Shown here: positions 7,222-15,683 of the stretch, one piece after another
Numbering within the stretch: position 1 is the stretch's first letter
How the letters are laid out: each line of letters starts with the position of its first letter
NCBI RefSeq assembly: GCF_900114735.1
Contig: NZ_FOUA01000006.1
Span: forward strand, 206,246-270,245
From: Halopseudomonas bauzanensis
GTDB lineage: Bacteria > Pseudomonadota > Gammaproteobacteria > Pseudomonadales > Pseudomonadaceae
Direction: 5' to 3'
DNA length: 64,000 nt
The notes under the pieces: model-generated
Told to the model about the DNA's origin: nothing
The model's input: the letters and a program-made list of their open reading frames with translations, nothing else
The model's database searches: none
Position numbers and translations under genes: made by a program

Positions 7222-10191
7222 ATGAGGCTGCGGATATGGATTGTGACGGGCGTCGTGTCGCTGATACTGCTCTGTGTCGCAGGCTTTGAGTTTCGTTACG
7301 CCTGGCTACAGTCGCAGTGGTTCAGCGATTACGCCAGCAGACTTCATTACCAGCTCGATGAGGGCGCGAGTGAGGCGATCCGCTTTCCCGAGGCGGGTCC
7401 TTTCAATCAGCGTCTGGGGTACAGTCTGATTCCCGACTTGCAAACACGGCTGCAACAGCGCGGCTACGGTATCAGTCAACAGGTGTGCTTTTCCGATGAA
7501 CTGGTGAATTTTGCCGATCATGGTCTGTTCTTGCCCTATCGGGAGAAAACCCAGGCGGGCCTGCAGATAGCCGATCACCACGGCCAGCCCATCTATCGGT
7601 TTACCTATCCCCGCTTCGGTTTTGCTGAGTTTGACGATATTCCGCCATTGCTGGTGGAGGCGTTGCTCTTCATCGAGAACCGCCATTTGCTGGACCCGAG
7701 CTTGGAACATGCCAACCCCGCCGTGGATTGGCCACGGCTGGTCAACGCTTCACTGGCCATGGTCGTCGGCACTCTGGGCGGGGAGGGGTATAGCCATGGC
7801 GCCAGCACGCTGGCGACCCAGATCGAAAAATACCGCCACTCCCTGCAAGGCCGCACCCAATCTCCCATGGACAAGCTGCGGCAGATGGCGTCGGCCAGCA
7901 TCAGAGCCTACAGCGGTGGACCGCAGACCATGGCTGCCCGCCGCCAACTAGTGCTGGATTATCTCAACAGCGTGCCACTGACGGCCGCGCCCGGGCATGG
8001 CGAAGTACATGGTTTCGGTGATGCCTTGTGGGTCTGGTTTGCCACGGATATCGCCGGCTTCAGCGCCAGCCTCAACGGCGAACGCGGATTGCAGGCGCAG
8101 GCAGTGGCGCTGCGCCAGGGCTTATCGCTGATCATCGCCCAGCGGCGGCCCAGCTGGTACCTGTTGAACGGTCGGGCTGAGCTGCAGGAACTGGTCGACA
8201 GTCATTTGCGGCTGTTGGCGAGCGAGCAGCGCATCGATCTGCCGTTGGCCGAGGCGGCGTTGGCCAGCCCGCTGGTATTCCGGGACTGGCAGACTCAGCC
8301 TCTGGACGAGACCATCGACATGGATAAGGCGATCCGGGTGACCCGCAGCCAGTTGGCATCGCTGCTTGGCCAGTCGATCTATGATCTGGATCGACTTGAT
8401 CTGAGTGCCAGCAGCAGTCTGGATGTGGAGTTGCAGCGGTCCGTCAGCGCGTTTTTGCACAGTCTGGCCGACGAGGAGATCGCTCGCCAGAACGGATTGC
8501 TGGGCGAGACGCTGCTGTCCGGAAAACAGGCGCCGGAGGTGCATTACAGCTTCACGCTCATGGAGCGCACCGCGACCGGCAACCAGGTGCGGGTGCAGAC
8601 CGATACCACTGGCCAGCCGTTCGACCTGAACCAGGGCAGCAAGCTGGAGCTGGGGTCCACCGCCAAGCTGCGGGTGCTGACCAGCTACCTTGAAATCATC
8701 GCCGAACTGCACGCCGCGCTGGCCGGTACCGACGCGGTCGCTCTGCGCGCTGCCGAGGCCCAGGCGCAGGATCCTCTCAGCCAATGGGCAGCAGGCTACC
8801 TGCGCACCCACCCCGACAGCGACTTGCCAGCCATGCTTGAAGCGGCTTTGCAGCGGCGCTATTCCGCTTCGCCCTGGGAGCGGTTTCCAACCGGGGGTGG
8901 ACTACAGCGCTTTTCCAACTACCGCAAGGAGGATGACCGTCGGCGACCAACCGTTCAGGAGGCGCTGCAGGAATCCATCAACCTGCCTTTCGTCCGTCTA
9001 TTGCGTGATGTTGTCCGCTACAGCCTGCACCACAGCGTGGAGGACGCCAGCAGCCTGTTGACCAATGATCGCGATCCGCGCCGCCAGGCCTGGCTGCAAA
9101 CGTTTGCCGACCGGGAAGGGCGAGTCTACCTGCAGCGCTTCTGGCGCCGTTATGCCGGGATGGATGAGCAGCAGCGCTTCGAGCGTCTGCTGCAGCATGT
9201 GCAACCTATTGCTGCCCGGCTTTCGGTGGTCTATCGCATGCTCTACCCCGAAGCCGATTTCGACAATTTCAGTGCCTTTCTGCAGGAATGGGTGCGGGTG
9301 CCGCAGAAACCGGATCGCATCGAACGTCTGTACCACACCTACCGCCCGGGCAAGTATGACCTGACCGACCAGGGTTATATCGCCCAGGTGCATCCGCAGG
9401 AGTTGTGGCTGCTGGAATACTTGCGCCGCCATCCCCAGGCCACGCTAAACGAGGTGCTTTCAGCCAGCGCGGTTCAGCGCCAGGAAGTCTACGGCTGGCT
9501 GTTCCGCACCCGGCACGCCGGTGCACGCAATGTGCGCATCCGCAGCATGCTCGAACGCGAGGCCTTCGACGATCTGCATCAGCGCTGGCAGCGGGTCGGT
9601 TATCCCTTTCCGCACCTGGTGCCATCTCTGGGGACGGCGCTGGGCAGCTCCGGCGATCGGCCCAGCGCCTTGGCCGAGTTGATGGGCATCATCCTCAACG
9701 ACGGCAAGCGACAGCCGGTACGGCGCATCAACAACCTGCATTTTGCTGCGGCGACCCCCTGGGAAACCCGCTTCGAGCCGCTGTCAGTAGAGGCGCGCCA
9801 AGTGCTCCAGCCCGAGGTGGCGACGGCGCTGCGCAATGCGCTGTCGGCCGTGGTACTCGACGGCACCGGCCGGCGGCTGCAGGGCGTATTCATCACTGCT
9901 GCCGGCGAGCCGCTGGCGGTTGGGGGCAAGACCGGAACCGGCGACAACCGCAGCCATACCATGGCCGCTGATGGCCGAATCCTTTCCAGCGAGGTGTTGA
10001 ACCGCACGGCGACCTTTGTATTCTTCCTTGGTCCCAACCACTTCGGCACCCTGACGGCATTCGTGCCGGGCGCCGATGCCGGTGCCTTTCACTTCACCTC
10101 AGCGCTGCCGGCGCAGGTATTGAAAAGCATGGCGCCAGTGCTGGCGCCCCACCTCGATACGCCCGCCCCGGCGCTTGTTCAACACCAGTAG
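7222..10191 (+). CDS. Large bifunctional (class A-like) penicillin-binding protein with inserted segments
   Basis: A peptidoglycan glycosyltransferase/transpeptidase anchored by one N-terminal transmembrane helix (IVTGVVSLILLCVAGFEF). ATG 7222 (GAGGGGG upstream) gives 989 aa. The glycosyltransferase domain is recognisable from Glu152 in LLFIENRHLLD and the GASTLATQIEKY motif near residue 200. Transpeptidase motifs are present: S479-T-A-K (SxxK), S585-I-N (SxN) and K903-T-G. The spacing is unusual: about 106 residues from SxxK to SxN and about 318 from SxN to KTG, far more than in typical PBP1a/1b. The intervening part contains Arg- and Tyr-rich helical sequence without a domain I recognise. 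It may be a specialised third class A PBP. It stands alone between two terminators or spacers. Confidence 0.82.
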   Translation: MRLRIWIVTGVVSLILLCVAGFEFRYAWLQSQWFSDYASRLHYQLDEGASEAIRFPEAGPFNQRLGYSLIPDLQTRLQQRGYGISQQVCFSDELVNFADHGLFLPYREKTQAGLQIADHHGQPIYRFTYPRFGFAEFDDIPPLLVEALLFIENRHLLDPSLEHANPAVDWPRLVNASLAMVVGTLGGEGYSHGASTLATQIEKYRHSLQGRTQSPMDKLRQMASASIRAYSGGPQTMAARRQLVLDYLNSVPLTAAPGHGEVHGFGDALWVWFATDIAGFSASLNGERGLQAQAVALRQGLSLIIAQRRPSWYLLNGRAELQELVDSHLRLLASEQRIDLPLAEAALASPLVFRDWQTQPLDETIDMDKAIRVTRSQLASLLGQSIYDLDRLDLSASSSLDVELQRSVSAFLHSLADEEIARQNGLLGETLLSGKQAPEVHYSFTLMERTATGNQVRVQTDTTGQPFDLNQGSKLELGSTAKLRVLTSYLEIIAELHAALAGTDAVALRAAEAQAQDPLSQWAAGYLRTHPDSDLPAMLEAALQRRYSASPWERFPTGGGLQRFSNYRKEDDRRRPTVQEALQESINLPFVRLLRDVVRYSLHHSVEDASSLLTNDRDPRRQAWLQTFADREGRVYLQRFWRRYAGMDEQQRFERLLQHVQPIAARLSVVYRMLYPEADFDNFSAFLQEWVRVPQKPDRIERLYHTYRPGKYDLTDQGYIAQVHPQELWLLEYLRRHPQATLNEVLSASAVQRQEVYGWLFRTRHAGARNVRIRSMLEREAFDDLHQRWQRVGYPFPHLVPSLGTALGSSGDRPSALAELMGIILNDGKRQPVRRINNLHFAAATPWETRFEPLSVEARQVLQPEVATALRNALSAVVLDGTGRRLQGVFITAAGEPLAVGGKTGTGDNRSHTMAADGRILSSEVLNRTATFVFFLGPNHFGTLTAFVPGADAGAFHFTSALPAQVLKSMAPVLAPHLDTPAPALVQHQ

Positions 10192-10275
10192 TGAGCTGGC
10201 GCCAGGCCCGGCGCGCTTGAAGCTCGGCGGGATCTGGCCGCACAATGCGGCTTTCCTCTGGTAAAGGGTCCTCCC

Positions 10276-11124
10276 ATGTCTGATCTTCCCTTGGTGGGCC
10301 GCCGTATCGCCTTGCCTGAAAGCCGCGAACTGGATTTGTTTGCGGACATGCTCCTCAAGCGCGGCGCAGAAGTACTGCGCTGCCCGTTGGTGGCCATCCA
10401 TGACGCGCCGGACCAGCAACCGATACGGGATTGGCTGGAGGCTTTTATCAGTCAGCCCTGGGACGACTTCATCATGCTGACCGGCGAAGGCATGCGCCGG
10501 CTCCTCACGGCTGCTGAACGGGCCGGAGGCACAGTACGAGAGGATTTCATCACCCGACTCGGACAGGTACGCAAGATCGTTCGCGGACCCAAGCCGGGCG
10601 CGGCCCTCCGTGCCGTTGGCCTCAAAGCCGAAGTGACTGCTGTAGAGCCGACCACGGCCGGTATCATCAGCACCCTGCAGGCCGAGGACCTGCGCGGCCG
10701 GCGGATCGCCGTGCAACTCTATGGCACCGATCCAAACCAATTGCTGATGAGTTTCTTGCAGCAGGCCGGGGCGCAAGTGGCCCCGGTATGGCCCTATGTC
10801 TATGCCGACGATGTCGAGAATGCCCAGGTTGATGCGCTGATTGCCGAGCTGGCCGCCGGCCGGCTGGATGCCATTGCCTTTACCAGTGGCACCCAGGTGC
10901 GGCGGCTGTTTCAGATCGGCCGGCGCTCGGTAGGGGAGCAGCGGCTGAAAGAGATTCTCGCGGGCCTCAAGATCGCCGCCGTGGGGCCGGTGGTTGCCGG
11001 CGAATTGCAGGAGCGTGGTCTGCGGGTCGACTTGATGCCGCCGAGCAGTTTCTTCATGAAGCCGCTGGTGCGCGAACTGGTCCGGGAGTTCGGGGGCACA
11101 AGCCCGGGCAATGGTTTACACTGA
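10276..11124 (+). CDS. Uroporphyrinogen-III synthase (HemD) family protein
   Basis: A 282-aa protein with the two Rossmann-like lobes of the HemD family: an N-terminal lobe opening VGRRIALPESRELDLFADMLLKRGAEVLRCPLVAI, and a second lobe with LRGRRIAVQLYG, DAIAFTSGTQVRRLF and IAAVGPVVAGELQERGLRVDLMP. True HemD closes hydroxymethylbilane to uroporphyrinogen III. This copy is not next to hemC or other heme genes, but between a PBP and a Lon protease, so it may be a paralogue with another role. The start has a weak purine tract (aaagggt) upstream. Its 3' end is 28 nt before the lon-like start codon, so co-transcription is plausible. Confidence 0.78.
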   Translation: MSDLPLVGRRIALPESRELDLFADMLLKRGAEVLRCPLVAIHDAPDQQPIRDWLEAFISQPWDDFIMLTGEGMRRLLTAAERAGGTVREDFITRLGQVRKIVRGPKPGAALRAVGLKAEVTAVEPTTAGIISTLQAEDLRGRRIAVQLYGTDPNQLLMSFLQQAGAQVAPVWPYVYADDVENAQVDALIAELAAGRLDAIAFTSGTQVRRLFQIGRRSVGEQRLKEILAGLKIAAVGPVVAGELQERGLRVDLMPPSSFFMKPLVRELVREFGGTSPGNGLH

Positions 11125-11152
11125 ATTTTCACTGTTTCACAAGGCAAGTTTG

Positions 11153-13600
11153 ATGAGCAAAGCCGGCCCGACACCTCTGTCGCCAGAACAACTGACCGTC
11201 CCGATTGACCTCGAAAGTCTGGGATTCACGTCTACGGATGATCTGGAACCGTTCAAGGGCATCCTGGGCCAGGACCGGGCCGTCGAGGCGATGCATTTTG
11301 GTGTCGCCATGCGCCGGCCCGGCTACAACATGTTCGTCATGGGCGAGCCGGGCACGGGGCGATTCTCCTATGCCATGCGCTATCTGCAGGCCGAGGCCAA
11401 ACGCATGGCGACCCCGCAGGACTGCATCTACGTCAATAATTTCGATGAGCCCCGCGAGCCCAGAGCGCTGCACATGGCACCGGGCATAGCAGCCGCCTTC
11501 ATCGAAGACACTGACCATCTGATCGACAACCTGCTGGCGACCTTCCCGGCGGTATTCGAACATCCGGCCTTCCAGCAGAAGAAGAGTGCGATCGATCGGC
11601 GCTTCAATAAGCGTTATGACAGCGCCATCGATACCGTCGAACGCAAGGCGCTGGAGCGCAACATTGCACTGTACCGGGAGGGACAGAATCTGGCCTTTAC
11701 CCCCATGCGCGACGGTAAGGGGCTGGATGAGGCGGAGTTTACCCGGCTGCCGGAAGCCGAACGCGAGCGCTTCCATGCTGATATCTCGGATTTGGAAGAG
11801 GTGCTCAACGAGGCGCTGTCCAGCCTGCCGCAATGGAAGCGCGAGTCCAGCAACGAATTGCGCGAGCTGAACGAGCAGACCATCACCGATGCGCTGCAGC
11901 CGCTGCTGCAACCGTTGACCGAGCGTTACTGCGACAACCCCGGGGTATGCCAGTACATCCAGGCGATGCATCAGGATCTACTGAAGATCGTGATCGAGCT
12001 GATCGCCGATGAGCGCGCTACCGATGCACGCCCCGAGGCGGTCAAGAAGGCAGCGCTGATCGAACGGTACAGCCCCAACCCCGTCATTGAACATCCGGGC
12101 TCCCGGGGCGCGCCCGTGGTGCATGAACCGCACCCTTCCTACGACAACCTGTTCGGGCGGGTGGAATACAGCTCCGAACAGGGCGCTCTGCTCACCAGCT
12201 ACCGCCATATCCGCTCCGGTGCGCTGCACCGCGCCAACCATGGCTACCTGGTGCTGGAGGCGGAAAAACTGTTGAGCGAGCCTTTCGTCTGGGAGGCGCT
12301 CAAACGTGCCCTGCAGTCGCGTGAGCTGAAAATCGAATCGCCCTGGGCTGACCTCGGCCGGCTGACCACGGTAACGCTGACGCCGGAGGTCATTCCGCTG
12401 TCGGTCAAAGTGGTGTTGATCGGTTCGCGCCGGATCTATTACACCTTGCAGGACCATGATCCTGACTTCCAGGAATTGTTTCGCGTACTGGTGGATTTCG
12501 ACGATTACCTGCCGCGCACGCCGGACAGCATCGATGGCATGGCGCAGTTGCTCAAGACCCGGGTCGATGAGGAGGGCATGGCGCCGCTGAGTGTCGCCGC
12601 CGTGGCGCGGATACTGACCTACAGCGCGCGCCTGGCCGAGCATCAGCAGCATCTGTCCGCCAGTATCAGTGATATCTTCCAGCTGGTTGCCGAGGCTGAC
12701 CTCACTCGTCAGCTGGCCGGTGACAGAGTGACCGACACCGGCCACATCGAGCGTGCCTTGCAGGCCAAGGAGGCGCGCACCGGCCGCGCCAGCGCGCGTA
12801 TCCGTGAGGATATGCTGTCGGGGGTGATCCTGATCGATACCGCCGGTGCGGCGGTCGGTAAGTGCAACGGGCTGACGGTGCTGGCTATCGGCGATTCGGT
12901 ATTTGGGGTGCCGGCGCGGATCAGCGCCACTGTCTATCCCGGCAGCAGCGGCATCGTGGATATCGAACGTGAGGTCAGTCTGGGTCAGTCGATCCACTCC
13001 AAGGGCGTGATGATCCTCACTGGCTATCTCGGCAGTCGGTATGCGCAGGACCATCAGCTGGAGATTTCCGCCAGCATCGCTCTGGAACAGTCCTATGGCT
13101 ATATCGATGGCGATAGCGCCTCGCTGGGTGAGGTCTGTGCACTGATCTCCGCCCTGTCGCGGGTGCCGCTGAAACAGGGTTTTGCGATCACCGGCTCGAT
13201 CAACCAGTTCGGCGAAGTGCAGGCGGTCGGTGGGGTCAACGTGAAGATCGAGGGGTTCTTTCGGCTATGTGAAGCGCGTGGCCTGACCGGGGAGCAGGGC
13301 GTGATCATTCCCCGTTCCAATGTGCCCAACCTGATGCTGCACCAGACGGTGCTGGATGCAGCCAAGGCTGGTCTGTTCCATATCTATGCGGTGGAGAATG
13401 TCGACCAGGCGTTGAGTCTGCTGGCCGGTGAGGATGCCGGCACACCGGATGCCGCAGGCAACTTTCCTGAAGGGTCGATCAATGCCCGGGCAGTGCAGCG
13501 GCTGAAGACCATCAATAACCGTGGCCAGCACAACGACGACTCTGATACGCGGGCCGGGTCGGGCGATGAGGAAGAGGCCGCGCCGCTGGTCAAACAATGA
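11153..13600 (+). CDS. Lon-family ATP-dependent protease (AAA_32/Lon_C type)
   Basis: An 815-aa protease from ATG 11153 (MSKAGPTPLSPEQL). The C-terminal serine peptidase domain is intact: catalytic Ser655 in DGDSASLG and Lys698 in GGVNVKIEGF, 43 residues apart as in E. coli Lon. The N-terminal region matches the shortened Lon-like group lacking the LAN substrate domain; its P-loop reads GEPGTGRFSY, with Arg70 where the Walker A Lys is expected. A helical segment occupies roughly 130-290. The Asp/Glu-rich tail (GSGDEEEAAPL) is probably disordered. In P. aeruginosa a protein of this group (AsrA) is linked to stress; orthology is inferred, not tested. A strong hairpin follows the stop. Confidence 0.9.
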   Translation: MSKAGPTPLSPEQLTVPIDLESLGFTSTDDLEPFKGILGQDRAVEAMHFGVAMRRPGYNMFVMGEPGTGRFSYAMRYLQAEAKRMATPQDCIYVNNFDEPREPRALHMAPGIAAAFIEDTDHLIDNLLATFPAVFEHPAFQQKKSAIDRRFNKRYDSAIDTVERKALERNIALYREGQNLAFTPMRDGKGLDEAEFTRLPEAERERFHADISDLEEVLNEALSSLPQWKRESSNELRELNEQTITDALQPLLQPLTERYCDNPGVCQYIQAMHQDLLKIVIELIADERATDARPEAVKKAALIERYSPNPVIEHPGSRGAPVVHEPHPSYDNLFGRVEYSSEQGALLTSYRHIRSGALHRANHGYLVLEAEKLLSEPFVWEALKRALQSRELKIESPWADLGRLTTVTLTPEVIPLSVKVVLIGSRRIYYTLQDHDPDFQELFRVLVDFDDYLPRTPDSIDGMAQLLKTRVDEEGMAPLSVAAVARILTYSARLAEHQQHLSASISDIFQLVAEADLTRQLAGDRVTDTGHIERALQAKEARTGRASARIREDMLSGVILIDTAGAAVGKCNGLTVLAIGDSVFGVPARISATVYPGSSGIVDIEREVSLGQSIHSKGVMILTGYLGSRYAQDHQLEISASIALEQSYGYIDGDSASLGEVCALISALSRVPLKQGFAITGSINQFGEVQAVGGVNVKIEGFFRLCEARGLTGEQGVIIPRSNVPNLMLHQTVLDAAKAGLFHIYAVENVDQALSLLAGEDAGTPDAAGNFPEGSINARAVQRLKTINNRGQHNDDSDTRAGSGDEEEAAPLVKQ

Positions 13601-13603
13601 ACA

Positions 13604-13630
13604 GCATGCCGGACCCCAGGTCCGGCATGC
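13604..13630 (+). terminator. Hairpin after the Lon-like gene
   Basis: A perfect 12-bp stem gcatgccggacc (13604-13615) / ggtccggcatgc (13619-13630) with a 3-nt loop lies 3 nt after the stop. The downstream T-tract is poor (ccttgag), so it may act as a 3' stabilising hairpin as much as a terminator. Confidence 0.65.
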
Positions 13631-13658
13631 CCTTGAGCGAGCTTTCCCGGTATTGTCT

Positions 13659-13937
13659 ACAGAGTTATCCACAGAATGTGTGGAGGACTTTCCACGATTC
13701 ATTATCCCAAGGCATTGTCAATAACCCGTTTTCGGGAATGCTGACCGGATAACAATTTATCCCCTGCGTCAAGGCCGAAGGTGCGGCATCATGCCACCTA
13801 CAGGGCGGTGGTCTGCCAAAAAATGACCCGCTGGTCACGTTGGTCGTTTTTTGAACTATTTGCGCCAGTACCTGAGGCGATATGGCCCAGCGGCATTTGC
13901 CACAAGCCTGTACACAGAGTTATCCACAGAATGTGTG
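13659..13937. other. Non-coding DnaA-box cluster with duplicated 24-mer
   Basis: The 348-bp spacer 13601-13948 holds no credible gene. It contains two perfect DnaA boxes TTATCCACA (13665-13673 and 13920-13928), each embedded in the same 24-nt sequence (13659-13682 and 13914-13937) in direct orientation, 255 bp apart. Two weaker 7/9 matches lie between (13702-13710, 13757-13765). The second copy is flanked by an inverted repeat tgtacaca / tgtgtaca. dnaA, dnaN and rpmH are absent, so this is not evidently oriC; a DnaA-titrating or reactivating locus (datA/DARS-like) is possible. Confidence 0.6.
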
Positions 13938-13948
13938 TACAACCGGTT

Positions 13949-15085
13949 TTATGACTGGCTGGCCCGCAACACCACAAACTTGCTGTTGCCACCGACCTGC
14001 TCCACCTGGCTGAAGAAGCGCCGTAACTTGACGTGGTAAGCCAGGTGGCGGTTGCCGACCACCAGCAGGGCGCCATTGGGTGCCAGAGTAGTGCGGCTCT
14101 GCTGAAACAGGCGCAGGGCAATCTCGTCACCGATCACCTGTTGCTGATGAAACGGCGGATTGCACAGCACCAGATCAGCGCTGGCGGCCTCGGCATCAAC
14201 CAGGCCGTCGCTGACAGTGAAGCAGGCGTCGCGTCCGGGGCAGGCAGCGGTGAAATTCTGCCGTGCCGAGGTGACCGCTGCGTAAGACTCATCAATGAAA
14301 CTCAGCTGCGCCTGGGGGTTGAGCAGTGCCGCCTGGATGCCGAGAGCGCCGTTGCCGCAACCCAGGTCGACAATGCGCGCGGGGCCTGCGGTCGGCGGGA
14401 TGCAGGGCAGCATGACCCGGGTACCAATATCCAGGCGATCCCGTGAGAACACGCCGGGCAGGTTGGTCAGTTGAGGGCCGCCTTCGGGCAGGGCATAGCG
14501 GGTGTCGAGCTGCGGTATCGCCGGTGTCAGGTCGGAGTCGAATCGTGCGGTCAGCAAACGGGCCTTCTTCCAGGCGAGGGACGCCTGGTATGGGCCCACA
14601 TACCTGGCCAATAGATCCCCAGCGCTGGGCGGCAGGTGCTTGAGCATGGCGCCGGCGATTACGACGGCGTCGGCTGATAGCAGCGGCCGCAGACGACTGA
14701 GCTGGTCTTCGAGCAGTGCCAGGCTTTTCGGGATGCGCAGCAGCACGTGGCTTATCGGGCCGTTGGGCAAGCGCTGGCTATCGACAAAGGTGACCGCCTG
14801 CGCTGATAGCTGATTATGGCGAAGATTATCCTGCAGCGCGCGCTCGGCCAGATGCGAGTCGCCCCAGCTCATCACCGGGATGCCCGTCAGGGCCAAGGCG
14901 CAGGCCAGGGTACCGAATTGATCGTTGACCACCAGTACCGAACCCGTGGCCGAGCCTTCCGACAGGCGCGCCTGCTCCTGCAGCAGATACAGGTCAGCTG
15001 CATCGAAAGGTTGCAGTGTCGGATTACGGGTTGGCGGGTAGCGGTCGAGTCGGAGACTACCGAAAGAGGTATCGCAACGTTGCAT
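13949..15085 (-). CDS. rlmG: 23S rRNA (guanine(1835)-N2)-methyltransferase RlmG
   Basis: A 378-aa SAM-dependent methyltransferase of the RsmC/RlmG group, which modifies a guanine of 23S rRNA. Two tandem methyltransferase-like halves are visible. The N-terminal one is degenerate (GSVLVVNDQFGTLACAL near residue 48). The C-terminal one is functional, with the SAM-binding VDLGCGNGALGIQAALL and the catalytic NPPF motif in DLVLCNPPFHQQQ. The ending FFSQVEQVGGNSKFVVLRAS is typical of RlmG. It is transcribed toward the DnaA-box spacer and convergent with the Lon-like gene. RsmC is the main alternative; the N-terminal DRYPPTRNPTLQPFDAAD favours RlmG. Confidence 0.87.
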   Translation of the reverse strand: MQRCDTSFGSLRLDRYPPTRNPTLQPFDAADLYLLQEQARLSEGSATGSVLVVNDQFGTLACALALTGIPVMSWGDSHLAERALQDNLRHNQLSAQAVTFVDSQRLPNGPISHVLLRIPKSLALLEDQLSRLRPLLSADAVVIAGAMLKHLPPSAGDLLARYVGPYQASLAWKKARLLTARFDSDLTPAIPQLDTRYALPEGGPQLTNLPGVFSRDRLDIGTRVMLPCIPPTAGPARIVDLGCGNGALGIQAALLNPQAQLSFIDESYAAVTSARQNFTAACPGRDACFTVSDGLVDAEAASADLVLCNPPFHQQQVIGDEIALRLFQQSRTTLAPNGALLVVGNRHLAYHVKLRRFFSQVEQVGGNSKFVVLRASQS

Positions 15086-15216
15086 GGGCGGGCCGGAAAA
15101 CGAGTCAGGGCGGGCAGTATAGCGCAGCCGGTCCGGCGGTTCAGATTCTCTGGTGAGGCCCTGCGAGCGAGCTGTCGTTCGCAGGACCCGGGGAGCGCAG
15201 AGTGCGGTCCTGCTGC

Positions 15217-15627
15217 TTACTTCTCGGCCTGCTGCTTGAGCAGGTCGCGGATATCGGCCAGCAGCACTTCTTCCTTGCTCGGCGCTGGCGGCGCGGCGGG
15301 AGCTTCTTCTTCCTTGCGCTTGAGATTGTTCATCACCTTGATAGCAACAAAAATGGCCGCGGCAATGATCAGGAAATCCACGATGCTCTGGATGAAGGCG
15401 CCGTAGCCCAGGGTAACCGCTGCCAGATCGCCCTGCGCCTCGCGGAGCACCACGGCCAGATCGCTGAAATCCACGCCCCCGATAGCGAGCCCCAGGGGGG
15501 GCATGACGATGTTATCCACAAAGGAGGACACCACCTTGCCGAAGGCAGCACCGATAATGATACCCACAGCCATGTCGATGACATTGCCGCGCATGGCGAA
15601 GGACTTGAATTCCTGAATCAGACTCAT
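15217..15627 (-). CDS. mscL: Large-conductance mechanosensitive channel MscL
   Basis: A 136-aa pentameric inner-membrane channel that opens under membrane tension during hypo-osmotic shock. The sequence has the N-terminal amphipathic helix ([22 protein letters not shown]), the pore-lining TM1 ([25 protein letters not shown]), TM2 ([18 protein letters not shown]) and a C-terminal cytoplasmic helix ending [15 protein letters not shown]. The length is standard. The gene is monocistronic, between rlmG and the polyphosphate phosphotransferase gene, all on the minus strand. A perfect TTATCCACA at 15512-15520 falls inside the codons for FVDNIV and is probably incidental. Confidence 0.97.
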   Translation of the reverse strand: MSLIQEFKSFAMRGNVIDMAVGIIIGAAFGKVVSSFVDNIVMPPLGLAIGGVDFSDLAVVLREAQGDLAAVTLGYGAFIQSIVDFLIIAAAIFVAIKVMNNLKRKEEEAPAAPPAPSKEEVLLADIRDLLKQQAEK

Positions 15628-15683
15628 GTTCTACCTACTCCTGTATGCCCGAATGGCGAGCTTATTTGATATTTTTTTACTTT

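Noticed and set aside
13601..13948. Chromosomal origin oriC
   Set aside because: DnaA boxes are present, but dnaA, dnaN, gyrB, rpmH and a clear AT-rich unwinding repeat array are absent.
15512..15520. Third perfect DnaA box
   Set aside because: It falls in the mscL codons for a conserved pore segment (FVDNIV), so the match is probably forced by protein sequence.
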